64,000 bases of DNA, taken from positions 124,001 through 188,000 of the forward strand of contig DATCMU010000050.1 of NCBI GenBank assembly GCA_036563245.1, in the 5' to 3' direction. The notes beneath the pieces are model-generated. The model was given only the letters and a program-made list of their open reading frames with translations. It searched no databases and had not been told where the DNA came from. Made by a program: the position numbers and the translations under genes. Below, piece after piece: positions 26,741 to 34,519 of the stretch. Source of the stretch: DATCMU01 sp036563245. Lineage in GTDB: Bacteria > Pseudomonadota > Alphaproteobacteria > Rhizobiales > Devosiaceae. Every line of letters begins with the position of its first letter. Position 1 is the first letter of the stretch.

Positions 26741-26845
26741 GAGTGGAAGCTGGACAAACCCGCCTAACAAATCAGAACATCCAGACCCCAGAATTTCCCC
26801 AGAATTCCTTGATTGTTGTCTATTGTTCGCCCATGTTGGTATCGT

Positions 26846-26892
26846 GGGGTAACAAGCCATAACGGCACATTTCCGTTACCCGAGCGTTACCC
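26846..26892. promoter_or_regulatory. Candidate integrase arm-type sites, left end
   Basis: One inverted GGGTAAC (about 26847) and two direct GTTACCC copies (26875, 26886) lie just before the integrase gene. The same heptamer is repeated near the right end. Confidence 0.45.
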
Positions 26893-26906
26893 GGGAGGGA
26901 GATGCC

Positions 26907-28268
26907 ATGACTAGAGCGCTTACTGCCGCAGCCGTCGAAAAGATCCGGCCCGACCCTGCCAAGCGGGTGGAAAGACCTGATGGCCTGTTGGCCGGGCTGT
27001 ACCTTGTTGTACAACCGTCGGGCCGGAAGTCGTGGGCTGTTCGCTATCGCCACCACGGCAAGCCGCGCAAGATGACGCTCGGCAGCTATCCGGCCTTTGA
27101 TCTGGCCAAAGCGAGGGATGAAGCCAGAGCGGTCCTACAACGGGCACAATCCGGAGAAGATCCAGCCGGCCAAAAGCAGGTCCAAAAGCGACAGGTCGGC
27201 CACGAAACGGAGGTCGAAATTCGACGTTTCGAGAATGTGGCCCGCACCTTCCTTTCCCGCCATGCCAAGCCGAACAATCGCTCATGGAAAGAGACTGCAC
27301 GCCACCTGGGCCTCGTGCCGGATAAAGAGCGCACCAAGGCAGTGGGGGATGCCAAGGCGGACGACCCAGGGACATTCATTGTAGTGAGGGGCAGTCTCGC
27401 AGACCGATGGGGAGATCGACCAATCTCCGAAATCACGCGCGCCGAGATCGTCGGCGCACTCGACGAAATCGTCGATCGCGGATCGCCCGTGATGGCCAAC
27501 CGTGTACTGGCCACACTCCGCAAGCTGTTCAACTGGTCGATCAGCCGCGACCTGACTGGGTCCAACCCTTGTAGTGGGGTTAGTGCGGCGACGACTGAGG
27601 TCGCCCGAGACCGCGTGCTGGCCGATGATGAGTTGCGCGCGCTCTGGCAGGCTTGCGAAGAAATCGGTTGGCCGTTTGGCAGCGCGACGCAATTGCTCAT
27701 CCTTACCGGCCAGAGACGCAGCGAAGTCACCGCAATGCATTGGCGCGAGATCGATCAGGCAGCGAAACTGTGGACGCTGCCGCGGGAGCGCGTGAAGACC
27801 GGCAAGGCACATGACGTACCTTTATGTGACCAAGCCCTGTCCATACTGGCGACCCTCCCCCGAATTGACGGTCGCGATCTTGTCTTCTCGACAAACGGTC
27901 GTACGCCCATCAGCGGTTGGAGCAAGGCGAAGGAAGCGCTTGACGCAAAGATGCTGGCGGCCCTCAAAGACGCAGCCGCAGAACGCAACGAGGACCGCGA
28001 AGCTGTCACCCTTCCACCATGGCGGATCCACGACATCCGCCGGACGGTGGCCTCGAACATGGCCCGTCTCGGCGTCAACCTGCCGGTGATCGAGAAGATA
28101 CTGAACCACACGTCCGGATCGTTCGGCGGCATCGTAGGCGTCTATCAGCGACATGAGTTTTCAGAGGAGAAACGACGCGCCCTGGCGGCGTGGGGATCAT
28201 TCGTCGAGACGCTTGTGACCGAGGAGCCGGCCGGAAACGTCATACTGATCAAGGGTGCGCATCATTGA
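26907..28268 (+). CDS. int: Tyrosine-type site-specific integrase (P4-like, DUF4102 N-terminus)
   Basis: 453 residues. The N-terminus is the arm-binding DUF4102 domain (SGRKSWAVRYRHHGKPRKMTLGSYPAFDLAKAR, given here in part). A core-binding domain follows at about 170-225, then the catalytic domain. Catalytic residues are the Arg in LTGQRRSE (about 270), HDIRR (His375, Arg378), His401 in ILNHTSG and Tyr413 in GVYQRHE. It recombines the island into tRNA-Lys. The segment at about 134-166 between the two DNA-binding domains is longer than usual. A TTGA overlap couples it to the next gene. Confidence 0.93.
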   Translation: MTRALTAAAVEKIRPDPAKRVERPDGLLAGLYLVVQPSGRKSWAVRYRHHGKPRKMTLGSYPAFDLAKARDEARAVLQRAQSGEDPAGQKQVQKRQVGHETEVEIRRFENVARTFLSRHAKPNNRSWKETARHLGLVPDKERTKAVGDAKADDPGTFIVVRGSLADRWGDRPISEITRAEIVGALDEIVDRGSPVMANRVLATLRKLFNWSISRDLTGSNPCSGVSAATTEVARDRVLADDELRALWQACEEIGWPFGSATQLLILTGQRRSEVTAMHWREIDQAAKLWTLPRERVKTGKAHDVPLCDQALSILATLPRIDGRDLVFSTNGRTPISGWSKAKEALDAKMLAALKDAAAERNEDREAVTLPPWRIHDIRRTVASNMARLGVNLPVIEKILNHTSGSFGGIVGVYQRHEFSEEKRRALAAWGSFVETLVTEEPAGNVILIKGAHH

Positions 28269-28867
28269 CCCGCAAGCCCAAGAACGCGTCGCCAAAATAC
28301 AAGGGAATTCTCAAAGAGCCGATTGACCGAGACTACTACTTCCGTGACCTGACCTTACTTGAACGTGAGATCGTGGGGGAGGATGGCCTGAAGAATGAAT
28401 TCGTCAAGCTTTCCCTCAGAAAGCTGGATGCCCTATACGAGCATTATGGCGTTGGTCGCGGACAACCCGGTGCTGCGGATGAACTCATACTTGAGCTAGC
28501 GAAAGCACACGTGCCGGGTTTCAAAATCAAGTCTCTCAAGGACAAGAGGTTGAAGTGGGATACCGACCGGCTAATGCAGCTTCACGCGACGTTTCTGCGG
28601 TTGAGGCCACGTTTTGACAGTGATGACGCAGTTTTTGCCCACATCGCGAACAATCCGGCTTACCAAAAGCTCACCGGGGGAGTGAAAAAGGCAACCATAA
28701 AAGAGCGGTTCGTCCGGCGCGCGAGCAAGGTTAAATACAATCCGTACCTGCAAATGATGAGGACTTTGGAACAGCGCGGCGCGCCGCGACGGATAATCGA
28801 TGATTTTTGGAGGATGTATCGCGAAAAGATGGCGCACGTCCCCGGTGAAGCTCCAGAATTGAAATAG
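28265..28867 (+). CDS. Island protein of unknown function
   Basis: 200 residues if translation starts at the TTG at 28265, which overlaps the integrase stop (TTGA). The frame can be read 25 codons further upstream, but only inside the integrase gene. The protein is rich in Lys, Arg and Asp and lacks membrane segments or a signal peptide. The C-terminal half (KATIKERFVRRASKVKYNPYL) looks helical and basic. I do not recognise a family. Coupling to the integrase suggests a role in island maintenance or recombination. Confidence 0.6.
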   Translation: MTRKPKNASPKYKGILKEPIDRDYYFRDLTLLEREIVGEDGLKNEFVKLSLRKLDALYEHYGVGRGQPGAADELILELAKAHVPGFKIKSLKDKRLKWDTDRLMQLHATFLRLRPRFDSDDAVFAHIANNPAYQKLTGGVKKATIKERFVRRASKVKYNPYLQMMRTLEQRGAPRRIIDDFWRMYREKMAHVPGEAPELK

Positions 28868-28948
28868 TCGGTGGGGATCGCAATTCTGAATTCCCACCTT
28901 CTCTCGGGGAGCTCACGTTGGTCTCACAAACCAACAGGAGCCTTCACC

Positions 28949-29173
28949 ATGCGAGAAGAACGTCATCCGAATGCAGAATTTCTCTCCGCAAGGCGCGTAT
29001 TAGATCGATACGGCGTCTCTGACATGACGCTGTATCGGTGGTTGCACGACAAGAAGATGCAGTTTCCGCAACCCTGCTATTTCGGCCGCCTACGTTTTTG
29101 GCGGCTCGGAGACCTTGAGAATTGGGAGCGCGCCCAAATTCGCGGTAGCGGCGCTCCCCAATCGCAAGTCTAG
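28949..29173 (+). CDS. AlpA/excisionase-like HTH protein
   Basis: 74 residues from the ATG at 28949, with AGGAG eight bases upstream. FLSARRVLDRYGVSDMTLYRWL is the helix-turn-helix of AlpA/MerR-like proteins, followed by the wing RLRFWRLGDLENWE. Such proteins act as recombination directionality factors or activate integrase genes. Its position near a P4-type integrase fits that role. Confidence 0.8.
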   Translation: MREERHPNAEFLSARRVLDRYGVSDMTLYRWLHDKKMQFPQPCYFGRLRFWRLGDLENWERAQIRGSGAPQSQV

Positions 29174-29185
29174 AAGAGGCCCGGC

Positions 29186-29602
29186 ATGAGCCGGCGGAAG
29201 CGGCGTCAGAAATCAAGGCGATTTGTTGCCCTCGACGCATGGCTTATGGAAACGGCAGCATGGCAGTCGCTGAGTCCCACGGAACGAGTTATCTACGTTG
29301 AACTCAAGCGACGCTACAACGGTAGCAACAACGGCTATATTGCTTTGAGCGTGCGCGATGCAGCAAGCGCTGTGAACGTCTCCAAGACTACAGCTGGTCG
29401 TGCCCTCAAGGTGCTGGAAGAGCGTGGGTTCATTGCAATCACGACCCAAAGCGGTTTCAACCGCAAGGATCGCGCCGCAACCGAGTACAGACTGACCGAG
29501 CTGCTGTGCGATCGCTCGGGGTGGGCGAGTGAGGCCACAAAAGAATTCGTGAGATGGCAACCTTCCGAAGCAACGAAAACTAGAACACAGTCCCATCCAT
29601 GA
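29186..29602 (+). CDS. Winged-helix DNA-binding protein, possible replication/copy control
   Basis: 138 residues. The N-terminus is very basic (SRRKRRQKSRR). A winged helix covers about residues 25-110: LSPTERVIYVELKRRY, then the recognition helix VSKTTAGRALKVLEERGFI, then the wing. It begins 12 bases after the AlpA-like gene, so the two are likely cotranscribed. Three iteron-like CACAGTCCCA repeats start at its 3' end and continue downstream, which fits a protein that binds its own locus. Whether it initiates replication or only regulates is unknown. Confidence 0.6.
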   Translation: MSRRKRRQKSRRFVALDAWLMETAAWQSLSPTERVIYVELKRRYNGSNNGYIALSVRDAASAVNVSKTTAGRALKVLEERGFIAITTQSGFNRKDRAATEYRLTELLCDRSGWASEATKEFVRWQPSEATKTRTQSHP

Positions 29603-29721
29603 CCACCACAGTCCCATCTGGGGTACCGCAGAGCGGATAAATGCCACAAAGGCTGGCCTACGGTCCCACTAGCGGGACCGTGGGGAAATATCTGCGCTTC
29701 TCACAGTCCCACCTCGGGTAC
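29586..29721. repeat. Iteron-like repeats and palindrome
   Basis: CACAGTCCCA occurs at 29586, 29607 and 29702. The last two continue into a shared 20-base unit (18 of 20 identical, ending GGGTAC). Between them ACGGTCCC and GGGACCGT form an 8-bp-arm palindrome at 29660-29681. The first two copies are 21 bases apart, about two helical turns. Confidence 0.6.
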
Positions 29722-29853
29722 ACATATATATCTATGCCATGTAGGGTGGGGTCTTCTTAGTTCGACATGTGACCAATCGCCCGGTGAAATTGACCGGCGC
29801 CGGACAGCTTGCTCACTGCACCCACTCCGCCCCCTTCGAAACCGCTTCTTGGT

Positions 29854-29940
29854 CCGTTGTCGGAGCAGGTACGCCCGACAACGGAGGAACCCCGAAACGC
29901 CAACTCACATGATAGCCACTGATATACAAACAGTGGCTAT
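29854..29940. repeat. Two hairpins in AT-rich spacer
   Basis: CCGTTGTCGG / CCGACAACGG (29854-29884) and ATAGCCACTG / CAGTGGCTAT (29912-29940) are perfect 10-bp inverted repeats. Neither has a T run typical of a terminator. They lie in the gene-free stretch 29603-30126; the rest of that stretch shows nothing I can name. Confidence 0.5.
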
Positions 29941-30126
29941 GATCAGGATAAAAAACGTATTTTCAATATGATAATTAGAGTGATGTTGTCCATTGACGCA
30001 CTTTGGGTAACAATTGGGTAGCGAAGCTTCGGAAACCAGTGCGATTTGCTTTCTCCGTGACTGATGGCTCCCATGACTGAAGACGACAAAGAATTCCTGT
30101 TTCCAAGACACTAGGACGTTAAAAAC

Positions 30127-30498
30127 ATGGCCTTTCAACCCGGAAACAAGCACGGTCGTGGCCGGCCGAAATCAGAGGAATCCTTCACGAGCATGCTGCG
30201 CATCGCCCTGAAGGAAAAAGGCCAAGATGGGCGCCCTCGCCTTCGCGCGTTGGCTGAGACTCTGGTTCGCCGTGCCATCGACGGAGACATTCAGGCCATT
30301 AAGGAAATCGCCGACCGTCTGGAGGGCAAGCCACGGCAGATGGCAAAGGCGCCTGAGGAACAGGCAGCAATCAACATCTGGATGTACCCGGAAGACATCG
30401 ACGGGATGGGCAAATGGCCGGACGGCAGGCGGCCTGATCAAATTGCGGGGGTGATCAAGTATGACCCGCGCAGTGAGGTAGATCACGAACGCGAGTGA
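30127..30498 (+). CDS. DUF5681-type small protein
   Basis: 123 residues. The N-terminus AFQPGNKHGRGRPKSEES is the 'F-x-P-G-N-x-x-G-x-G-R-P-K' signature of DUF5681 proteins, which are common in prophages and islands of alphaproteobacteria. A charged helical region follows. The molecular role of the family is unknown to me; the basic GRPK segment could bind nucleic acid. It stands alone between two gene-free stretches. Confidence 0.65.
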   Translation: MAFQPGNKHGRGRPKSEESFTSMLRIALKEKGQDGRPRLRALAETLVRRAIDGDIQAIKEIADRLEGKPRQMAKAPEEQAAINIWMYPEDIDGMGKWPDGRRPDQIAGVIKYDPRSEVDHERE

Positions 30499-30893
30499 GT
30501 CCTTAGTCTTGGCTCTGGGGTCCGATTGCTGATTGGTCTGCCCTAGTACGTCGTGCATTCAGACGGGGCCTGCACTCTCAATGGAATTGCGCAACCCCAC
30601 TAGGGCTGGCGTATGCGATCCGGCGTCAACAAGTGCCCCCGAGTACGCGCGTGCACTTGGGGAATGGGATGCTGTCACCCGCCGACCTCGAACGGCAGCA
30701 GAAAATGAGCACCGACGGCATCTGGAAGACTCGGGACTATTCAGTCCGTTGGCTGGCCTTGACGCTTGGGTTCGCGATCCGACGGAGAGATCGCTGTTGT
30801 CTTCGACGTCTGCAAGCTTCACGGCTTCGGCGATTGGCGGCTGGAGCCACAAATTCGATGTAGCTTCTCAACGCTGGAGCAAGAATACGTCAG
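30499..30893. other. Gene-free or decayed stretch
   Basis: Short frames exist on both strands but none has a convincing ribosome-binding site or recognisable product. The stretch abuts a serine-recombinase remnant, so it is probably eroded recombinase or insertion DNA. Confidence 0.35.
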
Positions 30894-31085
30894 TTGGCCG
30901 GCGTAATAGTGCACCAGCTCGGTTCGCTGCAGGACGAGTCCTTCCCGGCCGAGCAAGTGCGCATCGTGGCGCTGCTGGTCCAGCGCGTCGAGATCGGCGT
31001 CAGCGGACTCAACGTCCATCTGCGTAAGGAAGGCCCGACGGCACTGGTGCGCGAGATCACCGCAGATGCAAGAGCAGCCGCATGA
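30894..31085 (+). pseudogene. Remnant: C-terminal end of a large serine recombinase
   Basis: Only about 63 residues remain open. The sequence LQDESFPAEQVRIVALLVQRVEIGVSGLNVHLRKEG (given in part) is the characteristic C-terminal tail of 'recombinase family' large serine recombinases. The resolvase catalytic domain and zinc-ribbon part are absent upstream. The stop overlaps the start of the next gene (ATGA), which is the usual arrangement in intact loci. It is therefore a truncated recombinase, not a new gene. Confidence 0.6.
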
Positions 31086-31618
31086 CCAGGTCCACACCGA
31101 TTCCCGAAATCGTCACCAACAATGTCCCCTTCCGGGTCGTGAAGCGCGGCGGACGCAAGAAGATGGTGCTGCCCAAGGGCGCAGAACCGGCGCGCAAGCC
31201 GGACCACACTCTCGTCAAGTCGCGGGCACACGCGTTCCGCTGGAAGCGCATGCTCGAGTCGCGCGAGTTCGCCACCATCGCCGAACTGGCTGACCGAGAG
31301 GGGAACGCGCCCTCATACATGACCCGTGTCTTGCGCATGACTTTGCTCGCTCCCGATTTCGTCGAGGCGATCTTGGACGGAAGGCATGGAACAGAGGTCA
31401 CGCTCGCTCTGCTATTGCAGCCGTTTCCGGAACACTGGCAGACCCAGACTTTCACGGCATTCCCATCATTCACCGACGGGCAACGCATCAAACGGAAACC
31501 AACCCTTGTTCCCGCAGTCGCTCCAGGACACTCAAGGCATGTTTGCACTGTAGTTCACTCGGCAGCTGTCGCGGCATCGAGGCGCAAATCTGCAATATCT
31601 GCCGGTCTTTCGGATTGA
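31082..31618 (+). CDS. Companion protein of serine-recombinase loci (ParB-like HTH), fused tail
   Basis: 178 residues. AHAFRWKRMLESREFATIAELADREGNAPSYMTRVLRMTLLAPDFVEAILDG (given in part) is the HTH-type core seen in the small gene that follows serine recombinases in alphaproteobacteria, and FPEHWQTQTF matches its usual C-terminus. The last 45 or so residues (from about FTDGQRIKRK) are not typical. They run antisense into the AIPR gene for 131 bases. This suggests the original 3' end was cut off when the defence cassette joined, so the tail is read-through. Confidence 0.55.
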   Translation: MTRSTPIPEIVTNNVPFRVVKRGGRKKMVLPKGAEPARKPDHTLVKSRAHAFRWKRMLESREFATIAELADREGNAPSYMTRVLRMTLLAPDFVEAILDGRHGTEVTLALLLQPFPEHWQTQTFTAFPSFTDGQRIKRKPTLVPAVAPGHSRHVCTVVHSAAVAASRRKSAISAGLSD

Positions 31619-33551
31619 GTTTCCGGTCGGCCAAGCCTAGCTCCAGAATTTCCCGCCAGAAATCGGCCCCACGATTCACAACTTCGGACTGAGCGGATAT
31701 CCCGTCAATCTCCCGCTTCTTCTTCCTCTGGTCGCGCTCGTTGGCGCGGGCATTCTCCGCCAGCACGAGGCAACCATCGAATTCGGCACCGTAGTCCAGC
31801 GATCGCCCCTTCAGTCCGTTCCAGCAAGCCTGCTGTTTCGCCCATTCCGACATGTTGCGCACGCCTGCAGGGGGATTGGTGATCACGTCGTTTGCTTCGG
31901 CCGCGGCCAGCAACAAGGCCTGTTTTAATGCATCGGAAACGGACTGGCGCCGCCAGATCGCATCGAGGTCCAGCACCTGTTTCTCGCCGTTGGCGTCGTG
32001 AAATACCTTCGCCATTGCATAGGTGACGATATTTGCACGGTAGCCGCCCTCGTACCATGGCTGCTTGGGAATCTCGGTCTCGAGCCAGCGAAACACAATC
32101 GCCTTTGATATCAGGCGCCTGTACCATAGCTCGTCAAACTTGGCATCGCTTTTCGACCAGGATTCGCCGATATCCTTTGCAAATTCGGCGAAGTTCTTCT
32201 GGGCTCCGCGCGACACGATGTGGGGGTAGCCCGCAGCCGAGAATTCGAACTTGGCCAGATCTGTCTTGCTGAAGAGCTGTGGCTTCGGGAACTGAATGTC
32301 GAAATCGGTCTGGGCTCGCCCCCGCGTCTTCGGCCTTGCATTGATGTACTGACCACGTGCCCGCTCATAGAACCATTTGGTGTCATGACGTTCACCCTCG
32401 CGGCGCGCAAATATGACGTCCCGCGAGAAGTCCTGCATGCGGACGTGGAACGGGTGGTTGGCAAAGAAGTCGGCAGCGTTCACCTTGTTTTGGGTGTTCG
32501 CATACTCCGAGATCCGCGGCACGATTTCTTCCGCCCGATCGAACGGGACCACCGTCAGCTTCATCTGCACAAAAACCCGCTGCAGTTGCTCTGCGGCGGT
32601 CTTCATTACGGCATGAAGAGAACCGGTCGTCTGGGCGCCGTTCACGATCTGGAGATTGCTGATCGATGTGACGACAAGGCCATTCGAACCTTCTTCGCAC
32701 GTGACCGCATTGGCGGTCGCCGACAAGCCGTTGTTGTATGGGAAGAACAACTCCGGCTCGTTCCGGATTGTGTTCTGGATTCCCTTGTTCGTCTTGGCCC
32801 GTGCCTGAAGAAACGAGCGCACGTTGCCCTGAAGGAGCTTTTCGCCCCAGCGATCGTAGATGCTCGCCAGTTGCGAACCGGGAATGATCATCAGGTAGCT
32901 TTCCAGGGCGTCACCGGATCGCGAGGCCTTGAGTGCGGGTATGGCACCGCCGAAGTCGCCGTTCAGGTCGATCTCGATCTCGTCGCTTCCCTTCAGATCA
33001 AAGCGCTCGAACCGAGCGAGATCCCAGACGGACCAAGTGATCGGAACGTCACCGATTTGGGCCAGCTTCACCGCATCATCGCGACCGATGTACTGGCGAT
33101 TGGAAACGAGGATCAGTTTGACCTTCGTGACCTGCGACCAAGTCGTGATGATCAGGTCAGAGACCTGAAACGCCGGATTGGCCTCGTTGAGGGAATCCCG
33201 GAATTCCTCGGTCTTCGCCTTCTTCAGAAATCGGATCAGGGGGTTCAGGATCGGGGGGACATCGCTCTTGCCAAAAGTCTCGACATTGTCGCTATCGGCA
33301 AAATCGCAGACAATCAAACCGAGGACACCTTCGCTGTCTCTCGGATCACCCGCATAGCCGTCGATCCTCAGTCTCTGACCGCCTTCGCCGCTCTGATAGT
33401 AGGCTCGATCGGCGACCTGCAGTTCGCCGGCTTCGGTCAGCCGTTCCGTCATCCGGTCGAAAAATGCCTCTACGGGGAAGACGCCGCTGGCATCCGCTTC
33501 GCGGCGGATATCGGCCATCAGGTTCTGGTGGTACTCATCGAGTTCGCTCAT
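31488..33551 (-). CDS. AIPR-family (abortive infection phage resistance) protein
   Basis: 687 residues from the ATG at 33551, which overlaps the upstream stop (ATGA). The family core is at about residues 240-420: ELFFPYNNGLSATANAV, ISNLQIVNGAQTTGSLHAVM, ISEYANTQNKVNAADFFANH and the W-F-Y-E-R-A-R-G-Q-Y block. AIPR proteins occur in phage-defence loci and may act as effector nucleases; their catalytic chemistry is not well established. It is the last gene of the defence operon, the usual place for an effector. Confidence 0.85.
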   Translation of the reverse strand: MSELDEYHQNLMADIRREADASGVFPVEAFFDRMTERLTEAGELQVADRAYYQSGEGGQRLRIDGYAGDPRDSEGVLGLIVCDFADSDNVETFGKSDVPPILNPLIRFLKKAKTEEFRDSLNEANPAFQVSDLIITTWSQVTKVKLILVSNRQYIGRDDAVKLAQIGDVPITWSVWDLARFERFDLKGSDEIEIDLNGDFGGAIPALKASRSGDALESYLMIIPGSQLASIYDRWGEKLLQGNVRSFLQARAKTNKGIQNTIRNEPELFFPYNNGLSATANAVTCEEGSNGLVVTSISNLQIVNGAQTTGSLHAVMKTAAEQLQRVFVQMKLTVVPFDRAEEIVPRISEYANTQNKVNAADFFANHPFHVRMQDFSRDVIFARREGERHDTKWFYERARGQYINARPKTRGRAQTDFDIQFPKPQLFSKTDLAKFEFSAAGYPHIVSRGAQKNFAEFAKDIGESWSKSDAKFDELWYRRLISKAIVFRWLETEIPKQPWYEGGYRANIVTYAMAKVFHDANGEKQVLDLDAIWRRQSVSDALKQALLLAAAEANDVITNPPAGVRNMSEWAKQQACWNGLKGRSLDYGAEFDGCLVLAENARANERDQRKKKREIDGISAQSEVVNRGADFWREILELGLADRKLNPKDRQILQICASMPRQLPSELQCKHALSVLERLREQGLVSV

Positions 33552-34519
33552 GGCTGCTCTGCTTCGTTCAGCTTTTCCTGCACCATGACCCAATCCGTCC
33601 GGAATGGCGTGCAGGCAGAAAGTGCGAGTGCATAGGAAACCGCGGACAATCCGAGCGGCACGGGTGCGGCAATCCGCGGGAAGTTCTCGGTCACGGCATG
33701 GAAATCAGGGGACGACACGATCCAGCGCCACGCCGAATAGTCGTGCAGGATGTCAAATCCGGCGTCAGCCAGGTGCAGATCCCAGTCCATGATTGCCGAC
33801 GGCTCGGTCCGTTCCAGAAGCTCGGTGACTTCCGAGACATACTCTGTCAGCGTTCGGCCGTTTGGCGGCTGCACCTTGTCGACGGCCAGCACCGCCAGCC
33901 ACAGGCGTCGATCCGGCACATCAGCCAGCTGGAACTCGTTCGTGATCTTCACGAAGGGCTGCGAGGCCCCACGCCTCGCCTTGACCTCGATGCAGTCGGC
34001 CTTCAACTCGAAATCCTTCGGTGCGCCAGAAGGGCCCGTCCAGGCGGACAGGGCTGGTTTCGCGCCGACAGTCGCGAACAGCAGCTTCAGAACCTCGATC
34101 TCACCAACCAGCCCCTTCTGGGCCTCTTCCGACAGGACGTCCAACTTGCCGCCACGCAGCAGATAGTGCCACCGAAAGGTACGTCCGATCGCGCGTTCGA
34201 GGGCTTCGGCCTCGGTTTCGGCAAGCTCGCCGGCCGCCATCACATCCCGGCATAGCGTCTCGAACAGTTCAAGCTGTGCGCTGTCCTTGAGCCGGATGTA
34301 GAGGATCGGGCCACCGGGTAGCGTCTGGAACCGGATTTCGAGGTTTCGCAGCTTCGGCAAGTCAGGGGCGGGCTTCGGGAGGTCGGCCAGTTGAAGGACA
34401 AGTGCAACATCGGCACGTGGCATGACCGCCCAGAACCAGTTCCACCGTGCCGAGGCTGAAACCCGGCGCGTGTCTAATCTTCCGGCCTCAAGGCCGGACC
34501 AAGGCGTGTCATTCGGTAT
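33548..34519 (-). CDS. PD-(D/E)XK nuclease-fold protein (DUF4420-like)
   Basis: 323 residues from the GTG at 34519, chosen for the strong GGAGGAGG six bases upstream; the longer frame is internal to the Z1 gene. The nuclease core reads GLVGEIEVLKLLF (Glu), then AWTGPSGAPKDFELKADCIEVKARRG, giving the D-x(n)-E-x-K pattern of PD-(D/E)XK enzymes. This is the arrangement of the DUF4420 family, which accompanies Z1 ATPases. It overlaps the Z1 stop by 11 bases and the AIPR start by 4, so translation is coupled. It is the probable DNA-cleaving subunit. Confidence 0.8.
   Translation of the reverse strand: MPNDTPWSGLEAGRLDTRRVSASARWNWFWAVMPRADVALVLQLADLPKPAPDLPKLRNLEIRFQTLPGGPILYIRLKDSAQLELFETLCRDVMAAGELAETEAEALERAIGRTFRWHYLLRGGKLDVLSEEAQKGLVGEIEVLKLLFATVGAKPALSAWTGPSGAPKDFELKADCIEVKARRGASQPFVKITNEFQLADVPDRRLWLAVLAVDKVQPPNGRTLTEYVSEVTELLERTEPSAIMDWDLHLADAGFDILHDYSAWRWIVSSPDFHAVTENFPRIAAPVPLGLSAVSYALALSACTPFRTDWVMVQEKLNEAEQP

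Noticed and set aside
32220..33635. 471-codon plus-strand frame
   Set aside because: Antisense to the AIPR gene; product looks like a high-GC shadow.
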